Positions 9,697 through 19,182 are shown, counted from the first letter of the stretch. The stretch: 23,087 bases of DNA from Penium margaritaceum (GCA_023375785.1 SZWC01023380.1:17208-40294); one strand, 5' to 3'. Program-made: numbers and translations. Notes: a model not told the origin generated them from the letters alone.

Positions 9697-11033
9697 AATT
9701 AAGTCAATGTGGTATTGCGGATGAGGATACATTCGGACGGTCGCAATGGACAGGAAATGATTGATGATTTTTTTCCAAACTAAAAAAATGCTGGAGGCAC
9801 CGGAACAACTCTCCGAATGCCCGGGTCTCGACCACCGAGAAAATAGGAGTAGTGGTTAGAAAATCTCATAATCAACATCCAGACATTACACACGGCTTTC
9901 CGAACATCAGAAAGTGGCGTTAGTACAGACACTGGGTCTCCTTGTCGCACCGGTATAGTCCACCGGGTGTGCTGGTCTCAAGCCACCGAGAAAACTCTCC
10001 TAGCTCCCGACATGCCCACAGGGCTGCCGAAACGCATGGACTGCGGCTCGCCTGTGCTGTCGTAGGTGCTTGAGAAGTCTTGGTACAGTTTGGAGGCCCG
10101 TCGTGTCGCCACGCCCTCCTCCAACATACATCACCAACGTGGGTATATGGACGATGCACCAGCGTCAATCGTGACAGGTGGAAGCCACGCAATCCAACAA
10201 GGTGTACATGTAATGTGACCATGGACGGCTGTCCACATTTTTGACTGGTGAGAGAAGGAACAAGGACCACCGCCCACACCCCCCCTCCTTTTTGTGCCAT
10301 AAAAGCACCTCCTGCTGCCAGTACACTATTCATGTCGAGGGCTGGAGTATTTTACAAAGTCACGTTTCTCTCATACACGCCTTCACGAGTGAGGATGGTT
10401 CTCTCAACCTCCGTAACAGGTTGTGATTTAAAACATGGTTTCTTGGAAAAAAAGATTTTGAGAAAAGAGCGTATGTATTCATTCAGACCCCGTTTCTTGT
10501 TCCATAATAGAACTACTTGAACAGAACAAACCCCAAGCGAACTGGGAAGTGAGGTGCGAATCTACCTGTGAAGCGAGCTGCGACGTACGACTTCGCCCTC
10601 GACTTTCGAAATTTCAAAGTTCAAAAAGTGAAATCCTAGGAACAGACCACGGACATGGACGTTTGACCAAAACAAGACACTAAGAAAATACCAGGTCTTT
10701 TGGACAAACAGGTCCAAAATTCCAAGGCTGAAAACTACAGTCAAATTTTACTGTCCTTATATTGATCTCTAAAACATAGGCGAACATAAGAGGCAATATG
10801 GTATTCAATCAGCGTATCTCTTCAGAACTTCACCATCCTCCCCCTCCCTCATTTCTTCTCCCCTAACTTTTACTCCCCCTTAACACCTCCATTTTTTAAG
10901 TGAATATCATGTAAAGGTGTATCCTTTCTTTTTGAGGAAACATAACATTGAGTTCCAAGTTCATGACATCTATTACTAATCTCAGTTTTTTAGCTAAGAA
11001 TTCATTTTTGGTGTTAGCAAAATATGAGGACAT
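9697..11033. other. Unassigned DNA including an A+T-richer island
   Basis: No supported gene. The part 9697-10400 has only motif-free open frames. From about 10420 to 11030 the base composition turns A+T-rich, with runs such as TTTGAGAAAAGAG and CGAAATTTCAAAG. A pyrimidine-rich tract lies at 10831-10890 on the plus strand. A 15-base word, CCACCGAGAAAACTC, near 9982 also occurs in the copy 1 LTR, which may mark another LTR scrap. Confidence 0.4.
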
Positions 11034-11272
11034 TCAATACCTTGGTACACATTTAGTACCGTGGTTCAATGTGTGTTTTATACATTGGTATACCGTGTAC
11101 CACGGTACTTGTATAATACAACGGTATCTTACCAATACCGTCGATAACGCAGTGCCACTGCCGGTATCGGTAATGAGCTGCCAAAAAACTATGATATGGT
11201 GGTATTTGTACCGCGGTTCTATGGTACCACGGTACTCAATACCGCGGTATTGCAACCCTCCTCACGACTATC
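11034..11272. repeat. GGTACC/ACCGCGG palindrome-rich repeat, cluster 3
   Basis: This is the longest cluster. It has a perfect 16-bp palindrome, CAATACCGCGGTATTG, at 11237-11252 and many related words (GTACCACGGTAC, GGTATACCGTG, GTACCGCGGTT). An internal block matches the right end of cluster 1. Its right flank, TTGCAACCCT, recalls AGGGTTG next to cluster 1 in inverted sense. It could be a short non-autonomous transposon or a palindromic satellite-like repeat. Confidence 0.55.
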
Positions 11273-11276
11273 ACCT

Positions 11277-11319
11277 CGACGGAACAGGAAACCACGACTC
11301 GTGGTTTCCTGTTCCGTCG
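11277..11319. repeat. Perfect 43-bp inverted repeat, 1-nt centre
   Basis: The arms at 11277-11297 and 11299-11319 are perfectly complementary over 21 bases, with one C between them at 11298. The left arm begins CGACGGAACAGG and ends CCACGA. It lies just right of palindrome cluster 3 and outside any LTR recognised here. Confidence 0.9.
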
Positions 11320-11403
11320 TTCCAACTTTCACACAAACTGTCCATGGCTTATGCGAACCCTTGCATGGCGTCGTCCTTGCAGTAGGTCATCTGCTGCTTG
11401 TCC

Positions 11404-11474
11404 AGCATCGTTGCTTACTGGTTCCAGAGCGAGCGTGGAAGACGGACGGCGCTTTGAAACAGTTTTGGGACACC
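11404..11474 (+). repeat. Family B LTR-end/primer-site/leader fragment, left copy
   Basis: These 71 bases align without gaps to 19156-19226 (60 of 71 identical). They contain a degenerate primer site at 11419-11430 (TGGTTCCAGAGC) and the leader words GCGTGGAAGACGGACG and TTTTGGGACACC. The fragment ends at the base before the copy 2 5' LTR. Confidence 0.8.
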
Positions 11475-12117
11475 TGTTGTGATTTGTGACGTTCCTGTCG
11501 ACCTCTACAGTTTATTGTGACCACTCGGCCGTGTCCATACTCGTGTAGATCACTGATGCAGACCCTGGAGGCACCGGTGCGTCATCTAGTGGCAGACTAC
11601 CATCCTGGAGCTGACTTACGACCATTCCAGAGTTCTCGACGTTACCCGGGACCTCCTACAGTTTTCGTGCAGCACATAGGAGTTTATCGGTGGACTGGCC
11701 GTGGGCCCGATTTGCATGTTTTTGTATTGTGTGTCCACTGCTTGATGCCGGATGCATGCATGTGACCAGTCGTAGCACCTGGCTTTGACTTTGCACATCT
11801 AGGTTCAGACATCATAGCGTTCTGATATGTCTGCGCAGAGTTACGGCCAAAACAGTGGTTTTGGGCCGGTTTTAGGACAGATCTTGCACTGTCGTGTGCG
11901 ACACCCGCCGTGCGCCGCGGCAGGTACTTATGCCATGGACTTCCCATTTGTCATTTCTCTCTGCAAATGCCATTGAAGCATTCTGACACTTTGCCTTGTG
12001 TCTCCTAGCCAGACCCTTGCCGATGTGTGCACGATTTATGACTGTTGTGACCGTTTGACCAGGCACTGACGCCTAGTCAGCGGCTGTGTTTCTAGGAAGC
12101 TTCTATGCATCTTCTAT
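11475..12117 (+). repeat. 5' LTR of family A copy 2
   Basis: This 643-bp LTR begins TGTTGTGATTTGT and ends just before the primer site after GCATCTTCT. It aligns throughout with 18542-19155 and with the reverse complement of 6244-6884. It contains GGATGCATGCATG near 11748 and a TATA-like position (TACTTAT) near 11926. Confidence 0.93.
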
Positions 12118-12129
12118 CGGTATCTGAGC
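12118..12129 (+). other. Primer binding site, degenerate initiator tRNA-Met type
   Basis: It reads CGGTATCTGAGC, two changes from TGGTATCAGAGC in copy 1, and follows the LTR directly. Confidence 0.75.
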
Positions 12130-12947
12130 AGTGAGACAGTTTTCACGGAGCTGCGCAGCAGAGACACAACAGAGTAGCACCAGTGAGAGCCACAACTGCA
12201 GCAGATCCACAGGGACCCGTCGACGACAGCAGACCGTCATCGACATCGCTCACCAGGACCACGTGAGACTGCAGTCGCTAGCAGCTACAGTAGTGCAGCA
12301 GAGTAGCAGCATAGCAGCAACGGTAGCAGCAGCGGCGGCAGCAGTGCACTGCGACAACACCACAGCAACAACGTGTGGTGGCAGCAACACAGTTGCAGTG
12401 CAGCAGCAGCGGCAGCAGCAGCAGCGGCGGTAGCAACACAGGAGCAATGCAGCAACAGCGATAGCAGAGTGGTAGCAGTAGTAGCGTAAGAGCAACAACG
12501 GTAACAGCAGCGGCAACAGCGCGCGGCGGCTGCAACATTGTGCAACAGCAACAGCACGCGACTTCTTCCACAGCCGCGCGCACGGCAGCCAGGCGGCCGC
12601 TCCGCACGGAGCCGCGCGGCTGCTGCTACAGCTGACGACAAAGCAGCAGCAGCAGCCTAGCAGAAGCTGATACATAGCTTCTGTGCAGCTCCCGCGCGGC
12701 TGCTACGGAGTGGTTGCCAACTCGCGCAGTAGCCGCGAGGGTTGACACAAAAAAAGGAGCGCGAGGTGATGTGAGCATTTTTACTTGCTGACATCATCAG
12801 GTCTTGCTGACGTCAGCAAATTCCTACTAATCTCAGCACTTGCTTTAGTGGAATTTTTGGTCGGAGGGTCAAAAGTTGCCAGCATTTCAACTCCTCGAGA
12901 AACACTCACATTTCTGCAATTCGACCAAGTTGACCTCTCGTCCCATA
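12130..12947 (+). other. Long CAG-rich leader of copy 2
   Basis: About 818 bp. From 12130 to about 12660 the sense strand is dense in CAG, GCA and CAA triplets (for example CAGCAGCGGCAGCAGCAG near 12407). A frame of about 100 codons from 12131 is Gln/Ala/Ser-rich and has no recognisable domain. The last ~110 bases before gag are conserved with copy 1, around ATTTTTGGTCGGA and TTGCCAGCATTTC. The length and triplet bias are shared by both family A copies. Confidence 0.6.
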
Positions 12948-14519
12948 ATGAGCGGCACCATGGCTCCGTCCGACAAGAAGGGAAAGAGGGTATTAGATCC
13001 CTCTTCTTCCTCCTCGGGGGTCATGAGCCCATGTTCATAGTCCTTTGAGAACCTGCGGAACCAACATTAGGAGATGCGCCGCCTGTAGCGGGAGCAGACT
13101 GACGCCATCCGTACACTTATGCATCTTCTTCGAGGACATTCCACGACTCCACGACAGACTTCTGAGGGAGCGGCCGGGGTCGCACTCTCCACACAGCAGT
13201 CAGATCCAGCACCAGAGACAGGAGTTGGAGCGGATCCGCCACCTTTTGATCCTTGGGACGAGGATGTAGACATGCCAAGCATGGAGGGTGACTCCTCGGA
13301 GTACGAGATTTGTGTGCTTCAGGATCGTATCCGCCAGCTTCAAACAAGCTCTCGGCCCCCACACACGTCTTGCTTTTTGGAGTTTCGATCGTCGCCTGAT
13401 CTCCACCCTAGTGACTTCCCTCTTCCTGGCGTCTTTCCCTTCCCTCGTCCTTCTCAGCCTGTGGTTACTCTCCCTATGGAGCGGCAATCCAAGGACTTCA
13501 AGACGCGACCCCCACAGTATGTCAGCGACGACGGCTTTGACTGTTGGGAGACCCTGTTTCAGGTCTAGGCCACTTCAGACGGCGTGTGACCCTACTATCG
13601 CAGTCCGTATCAGACTACGGACCGAGCTCAGGTGCTGACAAAAGCTAGGGCGATGCGCGGACTTCTCTATGCCATGTGCCGCCAGACCGTCGACGACTTT
13701 CGCTCATTCCTTGGCGAGGCGGGCACAGGCACCAGCGCAGACCCACGCAGGGGCTGGGACCTAGCATTGTCCGTGCTTGCTGCAAAGACGCACGCCACTC
13801 GTGCCGCGCAGATTTGTGCCTTTCACTCCCTTTGCCAGGGGCCTGCCGAGCCTGCAGCCGACTAATGGCGATGTGCCATGCGCATTTACACACGCCTTGG
13901 GACCTCAGTAGGCACACAGCTGTGGGCGCTCCGCACGATCATGCTCGGGGTTTGTTTTGAGCACACAGATATCTTCACGCGATACAGCGATGCCGTGCTC
14001 GAGCCTTTTTGGGCCTCATTGCAGCTTCTTCTCTGGGCGCACCAGCCCTTTCTCCAAGTGACTTCCACCTGTGAGGCAGCCGTGGCTCATCAAGAGACCT
14101 CCATTGCTTCAGCAGTCGTTGCATCACCACCGACATCCCTCTTGTAGACTCCTTCTCCGTCCTCTGTCTCGTCCTCCTCCTCCCCTTATGCCCTGATTAC
14201 ACCGACTCAGACACAGGGTGTCACAGCAACGGCACAGTGGAAGAAGGGGCGACGGAGGCGTGGCTCGGGCCAACAGCAGCCGCAGCAACAGCCATCATCG
14301 AGCAGTAGCAGTGGATGCTCTGTTCAGTGCTACAACTGTGGAGGCACCCATTGCTACACCGAGTGCCAGCAGCCGCTCGACTGGGCGCGGATTGCTTGCG
14401 GGCTCCAGGCTGCACACGCACTACGGTCTACGTTGAGCAGCACATCCTCCAGGCGCGTGGCGACCACGACCGCATCAGTTCCCGCTTCACCACTGGCGAC
14501 CTGAGGTAATCCAGACCCA
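12948..14519 (+). pseudogene. gag: gag portion of copy 2 polyprotein, with in-frame stops
   Basis: The phase starts at ATG 12948 (MSGTMAPSDKKGK) and stays aligned to copy 1 gag without a frameshift. The parts are a basic Ser-rich start, an acidic segment with EICVLQDRIRQL (possible coiled coil), a capsid-like region (WDLALSVLAAKTHATRA; RIYTRLGTSVGTQLWAL) and a basic GKKGRR-like region. The zinc knuckle at 14328-14366 reads CYNCGGTHCYTEC. Stops are TAG 13038, TAG 13068, TAG 13086, TAG 13566, TGA 13587, TAA 13863, TAG 14145 and TGA 14502. Against copy 1, those at 13038 and 13086 replace Gln and those at 13566 and 13587 replace Trp. Gag would form the particle and bind RNA. Confidence 0.85.
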
Positions 14520-15200
14520 CGTGATCGCACCATCGCCGAGCTCCGACACCTTGTGGCGCTTCACTTTTAGGGAGGTACGATTGTGTTGTCACAGCCGGGT
14601 GGTTCACAGATTATATGTTCGTCTGTTCTTGTGGCTCGGGATGACTTGTGTGGGCTGGCACAGTTGACATGTGATGACGATGGGCTCGACTATACAGACT
14701 GGATTTATGAGTCTCACCTTTGTGCCCTTCTTCGTTCCTCCCCACCTCTTGCCTAGCATCCGTCTGAAGCCGAGTGTTCCGTTGCCCGTTGTACAGTGAC
14801 ATCCTCTAGTCGTGATCCCAGTGGCACTTGGATCATCGACTCATCACATGACTTGTCATCGGAGTGATTTCATTGTTCTCGGACTTGCTGCATCTGTTTG
14901 TTCTGTCCACACAGGCTCTGGTTAGTCCTTGCCAGTCCAGGGTGTTGGGGTCGTCCCTTTTTGATGGTCCGTCTGGCCCCTAGTATCTTTCCGAGGTGCT
15001 ATTTGAGCCTGACCTTGAGCTTAGCTTGCTTTTCTGTACGTGCTTGTACACTGATGGGACACTCTGTGGAGCACACTACAAAGTCTACAACTGTGACTGC
15101 TCTCGATACTTGTAGCGTTGTCCTATGTGCCTCTTTTGTGGATGACCTGCATCGTGTCTCTCGGACTTGTGCTACTTGCTCCCCCTCCCCTTCCACTCAT
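14520..15200 (+). pseudogene. Protease region of copy 2, active site deleted
   Basis: It opens with DRTIAELRHL as in copy 1, then TAG 14568 (Gln in copy 1) and TAG 14754. At 14830-14850 the sequence reads TGGATCATCGACTCATCACATG. Compared with the DSGATHHM coding sequence of copy 1, 11 bases are missing between two CTCA words. This removes Gly-Ala-Thr of the D-S-G-A-T motif and shifts the phase. TAG 14923 replaces the Gln of GSGQSLP. Small indels at about 14950-15030 bring the phase back before the LVHTLMG-type region (SVRACTLMGHSVEH). The protease cannot work. Confidence 0.85.
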
Positions 15201-16184
15201 GTTTTTTTCAAAAGTGTTCCGTGTCCTGAGCACCAGCGATTACTTCGTCGCTGCCTGTGTCATGTAGGCTCTGACACTGTGTTGAAGCTCATTGGAACAC
15301 AACCCATCCTCGTTCTTGACGCGGCTTCTTTCGAGAAGCCACCCGAGGTCGACTGCCTCTTTTGTGCTCGGGGTAAGATGCATCGTTGCACCTACCCCGA
15401 CTACCGTTCACGCGTACTTTGCCCTCTCGAGTTATTTCATTCAGACCTTCTTTCCCCCCTACCTGTCGAGTCTCTCTCCGATCGGGGGCGATACGTCCTG
15501 ACCCTGACTGATGTCTCCACCCGGATGCGGTGCGTCTACAGCCTACGCCAAAAGAGTGACGCCACTCTCACGGTTCGTCTCTGGCTAATGATGGCTGGGC
15601 GTCAGTCTTGCCACACGCTGCACACCTTCCGCTCGGATCGCAGCGGTGACTTCCTTGGTGAGATGGACAGCCTCTTTGCCGAGCACGGGATGTTTCACCA
15701 GGTCTCTACTCCTGCTAATCCTTAGCAGAACGGTGTTTCTAAGCGCTGGAACTGCACCATGGAGGATGCGGTTCGCGCTATGCACTCTGAGTGCGGTCTT
15801 CCGGAGTCCTTCGCTTTTGAAGGCTTTGCCTACATGATTTAGGTCTGGAACCACCTCCCGCACGGTCCTCTTCTAGACCGCGTCACACCGTATGAGCTCT
15901 GGTTCGGCCACCGTGCTGACTTGCACCTCACTCGCATCTGGGGATCCTTGGCTTCTATGTGGTACACTGAGGATCGTCAGGGGTCCAAGGTCTCACCGCG
16001 GGTTTGCTTGTGCACCTTCGTCGGTGTTTCCCCGCGGTCAAAGGCATGGCGTTTTTGGGACCCTACTCTTCGTCGGATTGTTGAGTCCCGTGACGCGCTC
16101 TTCATTGAGTCCCTCACCTACGGTGATGTGACTTTGATCACGTCGATGTCTGTCACACATGTTCCCACGTGTGAGGTTTCTTGA
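15201..16184 (+). pseudogene. Integrase of copy 2, catalytic Glu changed to Lys
   Basis: The zinc region has HQRLLRRCLCH, with Arg (codon 15246-15248) where copies 1 and B have His, and keeps CLFCARGKMHRC. The core keeps two Asp (LFHSDLLSPLP, FRSDRSGDF). At the third catalytic position QNGVSKRWN has Lys (AAG 15741-15743) where copy 1 has Glu. Stops are TAG 15723 (Gln of PQQNG), TAG 15840 (Trp of TWVWN) and TGA 16182 (Arg). The C-terminal block VSPRSKAWRFWDP and ESRDALFIESLTYGD is intact. Integrase activity is lost on several counts. Confidence 0.9.
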
Positions 16185-16737
16185 CGGATGGAGGAGTCCA
16201 TGCCTGCGAGCACCGATCGCCAGGCTGATGTGTCCGTTCGAGCTCCCTCCACCTTTCTGGCGCTTGATGACCCAGCGATCATCCTGTCGGTCCAGAGATA
16301 TCTCTAGCACCGCCGGCTTCTACCCCTGCCCCTTCACGTCCCAAAGGTACCCATAAGAGTGTACTTGTGTGTACTCCTGAGACCGTACCTGTGTGCGCTG
16401 GCACCCCTGCCTCTGTGCGTGGACCTGCCTCACCTGCTCCTACTATCACACTGAGCTCCGTGTCTCCCACACCCCCATCTCCTCGCACGGCATCACCAGC
16501 TCCCTTGCCTCATTCCTCCCTAGCTGCGATTGTGCCTGTTCATGAGCCTGAGGTGTGCACCTTGAGCCCGGGTTAATCCCGTGAGCCTGGCGGTCGCCTT
16601 CGACCATTGGACTCCGGAGCTCTACGATTGTTTGGTCCCGCACTCAGGCGCTCTACTCGCAGCATCGTGAGTGGTGATCCCGGCAGAAAGGCCCTAGGCT
16701 TGAGTGTCCGCATTGAGCACGCAGAGGTATATCCAGC
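16185..16737 (+). pseudogene. Pro/Ser-rich linker between integrase and RT, copy 2
   Basis: The linker is low-complexity, rich in Pro, Ser, Ala and Thr (SSVSPTPPSPRTASPAP near 16457-16510). The phase shifts here more than once, so the reading moves out of the main frame until about 16947. It occupies the place of the PSGTPDP array of copy 1 but lacks a regular repeat. Confidence 0.6.
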
Positions 16738-17933
16738 GTGCCTCTAGGCCATGACCTTGTCACTCGCGAGTTTCATATCGCTTGTGATGCAATAGCAGAT
16801 CTTGTGGTTGTCAGACCTAGCACTGAGGCGTGCGCTCTTGCCATGCAGAGCTCTCCCTCTCTGGCGCCTGACCTGGGCACACTGAGGGAAGCTCTCTTGT
16901 CACAGGATGCTGACGCTTGACGTGTTGCTTGCGAGGATGAGCTCTAGCCATCCGAGAGCACAGAGTTTACGAGCTAATCGACCTTCTTCCTGGGAGGAAG
17001 GCTATTCAGGTCAAGTGGGTATTTCGCAAGAAGGTGAAGCCAAATAGCTCACTGGAATGCCACAAGCCTCCCTTGGATGTCAAGGGGTACTCTCAGATAG
17101 GCGGCATCAATTACACTAACATCTTTGCCCCTGTCAGCCGCATGACCTCAACTCGAGCTCTGTTTGGTGTAGTGGCTTAACATGGCTGAGAACTGCATCA
17201 GATGGATGTTAACAATGTGTTCCTCCATGGCTCTCTACATGAGGAGATTTACGTGACTGAGCCATCCGGCTTTGAGGACGGTGACAAGGTCTAGTGCTTG
17301 CGCAAGTCCTTGTATGGCCTCAAACAGTCTCCGCGGTGTTGGGACCAGGAGATCACTGGTACCCTGACTTGTGCGAGATATGTACAGAGCGAGGCAGATC
17401 CCTCTCTCCTCATCCGACAGATGCCTGAGCGATTCACCGCCATCCTGGTCCATGTCGACGACCTTCTTATGACGTCTCCTTCATTGGAGGCTGTAAAAGA
17501 GGCCAAGGCTGTCCTCCAGACTGCTTCTAGGATGAAGGACCTTGGTCTTACAACGGTGTTTCTTGGAATGAAGATCGTGCAAGACCGCAGATATCATACT
17601 CTACTACTGCATAAGGCCCGATACGCACGTGTTGTGGGGGAGCTCTTTAGCGACCTTCTCGGTGCAGTGTCCACGGCTTCCACGCCTCTTACACCTGATT
17701 GGCGGGATGCCCTGAAGGTTGACAATCCCACACAGCTGGGGGAGACAGTGGATGTGACCCTGTACCTCCGTCTCATCGGATCTCTGATGTACCTAGCCAT
17801 TACCACACGTCCTGATATCGCATGTGCCATCAACCTCCTTGCCCAGTTATTGCAGGCTCCACGCGCAAGAGCCCTTCACGTGGCTGTGCAATTGGTGCGG
17901 TACGTGGTCTCCACACCGTACCTCGGACTCTGA
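16738..17933 (+). pseudogene. Reverse transcriptase of copy 2, with stops and shifts
   Basis: The entry region (HDLVTREFHIACDA, then RVACEDEL) is in another phase. From 16947 the main phase returns with ELIDLLPGRKA, KWVFRKKVK, NIFAPVSRMTSTRALFG, ELHQMDVNNVFLHG and LRKSLYGLKQSPRCW. The catalytic motif HVDD is at 17451-17462 (AILVHVDDLL), followed by GETVDVTLYLRLIGSLMYL and TRPDI. Stops are TAA 17178, TGA 17187 (Trp), TAG 17292 (Trp of KVWRLRK) and TGA 17931. The usual RYKARLTAKGF block is badly changed (ECHKPPLDVKGYSQ). The 3' two-thirds are well preserved. Confidence 0.92.
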
Positions 17934-18434
17934 TTTTTCTGGTAGTGTTCAGTGGTCCTTGATGGTTACACCGACAACGATAGGGCCTGGAGCCCAGATG
18001 GACACAGTCGCACCGGTTACGTGTTCTTGCTCGGTGGGAACGTTGTGTCCTGGCGCAGCGGGAAGCAGGGTTGCATTGCAAGTAGCTCATCGGAGGCAGA
18101 CTACGTTGCTCTGGGTGTAAGGGCTGCTGAGGCGGTATGGCTTCAGCGCCTGTTCCATGAGCTTGGCAAGTCAGTACCCGTCATTGTGCCTCGCTGTGAC
18201 AAGTAGAGTGCTCTTGCCATTACTGAGAACTCTGGTGTCTTTCATGCTCGCACAAAGCACATTGCGGTTAAGCACCACTTCGTGCGTGATTTGGTGAAGC
18301 AACACGTGATCTCTTTCATCTTGGTTGGCACTGACATGCAGCGTGCTAACTTCTTGACAAAGGCACTAGCACGCGGAAAGTTCCTGGTGGCCATTCGTTA
18401 TGTTGGACTTCTCCCCTTGCTTGATAGTGGTTGA
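17934..18434 (+). pseudogene. RNase H of copy 2 and polyprotein C-terminus
   Basis: This is a copia-type RNase H, which removes the RNA strand during reverse transcription. DGYTDNDRAWSPDGHSRTG carries the first catalytic Asp. GYVFLLGGNVVSWRS and ASSSSEADYVALG carry the Glu. CDK then TAG 18204 and SALAITENSGVFH correspond to the usual D-N-Q/x-S-A-L block, so the stop probably replaces Gln. The tail RTKHIAVKHHFVRDLV and ANFLTKALARGKF is the standard copia end. The polyprotein ends at TGA 18432-18434. About 1,830 codons in all make this longer than most copia polyproteins. Confidence 0.92.
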
Positions 18435-18534
18435 GTGTGGCGTGTGTCCGTGTTCGTGTCACATTTTTTGTTGTACTTGTTTTTATACATGTCTCGGTGC
18501 TGCACATGTATGGACATGCATACCATCGGGTCAT

Positions 18535-18541
18535 GGGGGAA
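18535..18541 (+). other. Polypurine tract of copy 2
   Basis: GGGGGAA lies directly before the 3' LTR start TGTTGTG. This is the expected plus-strand primer for copia elements and supports the LTR start at 18542. Confidence 0.8.
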
Positions 18542-19155
18542 TGTTGTGATTTGTAACGTTCCTATCGACCTGTACAGTTTAGTGTGACCACTCGGCCATG
18601 TCCATACTCGTGCAGATCCCTGATGCGGACCCTGGAGGCACCGGTGCATCATCTGGTGGCAAAATTCCATACTAGAGCTGACTGACGACCGTTCCAGAGT
18701 TCTTGACATTACTCGGGACCTGCTGTAGTTTTTCTGTAGCACATAAGAGTTCATCATTGGAGTGGCTATGGGCCCGATTTGCATGTTTTTGTATTGTGTG
18801 TCCACCAATTGATGCCGGATGCATGCATGTGACCAGTCGTAGCGTCCGGCTTTTGACTCTGCATGTCTAGGTTCAGACGGAGTAGCGTTCTGATATGTCT
18901 GCGCAGAGTTATGGCCAAAACATTGGTTTTGGGCTGCGACACCCGCCGTGCGCCGCGGCAGGAACTTCTGCCATGGACCTGTCATTTTTCATTTCTCTTT
19001 GAAAATGCTATTGAAGCATTTTGATACTTTGCCTTGTGTCTCCTAGCCAGACCCTTGCCGGTGTGTGCACGACTTGTGACTGTCGTCGCCGTCTGACCAA
19101 GCACTGAGGCCTAGTCAGCGGCTGTGTTGCCAGGAAGCTTCCACGCATCTTCTCT
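18542..19155 (+). repeat. 3' LTR of family A copy 2
   Basis: About 614 bp, starting TGTTGTGATTTGT and ending at GCATCTTCTCT. It aligns with the 5' LTR at 11475-12117 with roughly 12 percent difference by eye. A ~30-bp segment after TTTTGGGC is missing. The TATA-like word is lost (AACTTCT). If the LTR instead ends with the CA at 19158-19159, it overlaps the flanking repeat by four bases. Confidence 0.92.
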
Positions 19156-19170
19156 AGCACAGTTGCTTAG

Positions 19171-19182
19171 TGGTATCAAAGC
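19171..19182 (+). other. Primer binding site, family B
   Basis: TGGTATCAAAGC has one change from the canonical TGGTATCAGAGC. It lies 16 bases after the copy 2 3' LTR, so the family A LTR is followed almost at once by a family B primer site. Confidence 0.85.

Larger units (their letters stand above)
11475..19155 (+). mobile_element. Ty1/copia LTR retrotransposon, family A copy 2, complete but dead
   Basis: The layout is 5' LTR (11475-12117), primer site (12118-12129), CAG-rich leader (12130-12947), gag-pol (12948-18434), polypurine tract (18535-18541) and 3' LTR (18542-19155), about 7.7 kb. The two LTRs differ at roughly one base in eight by eye, with a ~30-bp deletion in the 3' LTR, so the insertion is old. 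The coding phase is kept for most of gag-pol, but stops, an 11-bp protease deletion and a changed integrase catalytic residue make it inactive. It is flanked by the 71-bp repeats at 11404-11474 and 19156-19226. Confidence 0.93.

Noticed and set aside
9920..10333. 137-codon minus-strand frame as a possible host exon
   Set aside because: No domain or splice context supports it; part of the area may be old LTR scrap.
12250..12675. Cys- and Leu-rich minus-strand frames in the copy 2 leader
   Set aside because: They are the reverse-strand reading of CAG-rich DNA, open in several frames at once, as low complexity gives.
12948..18434. TAG read as Gln (altered genetic code), because several in-frame TAGs replace Gln
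   Set aside because: Other stops, including TAG and TGA, sit at Trp positions, TGA at Arg and TAA at Cys or His, and indels and a lost protease motif are also present. Decay explains all of it without recoding.
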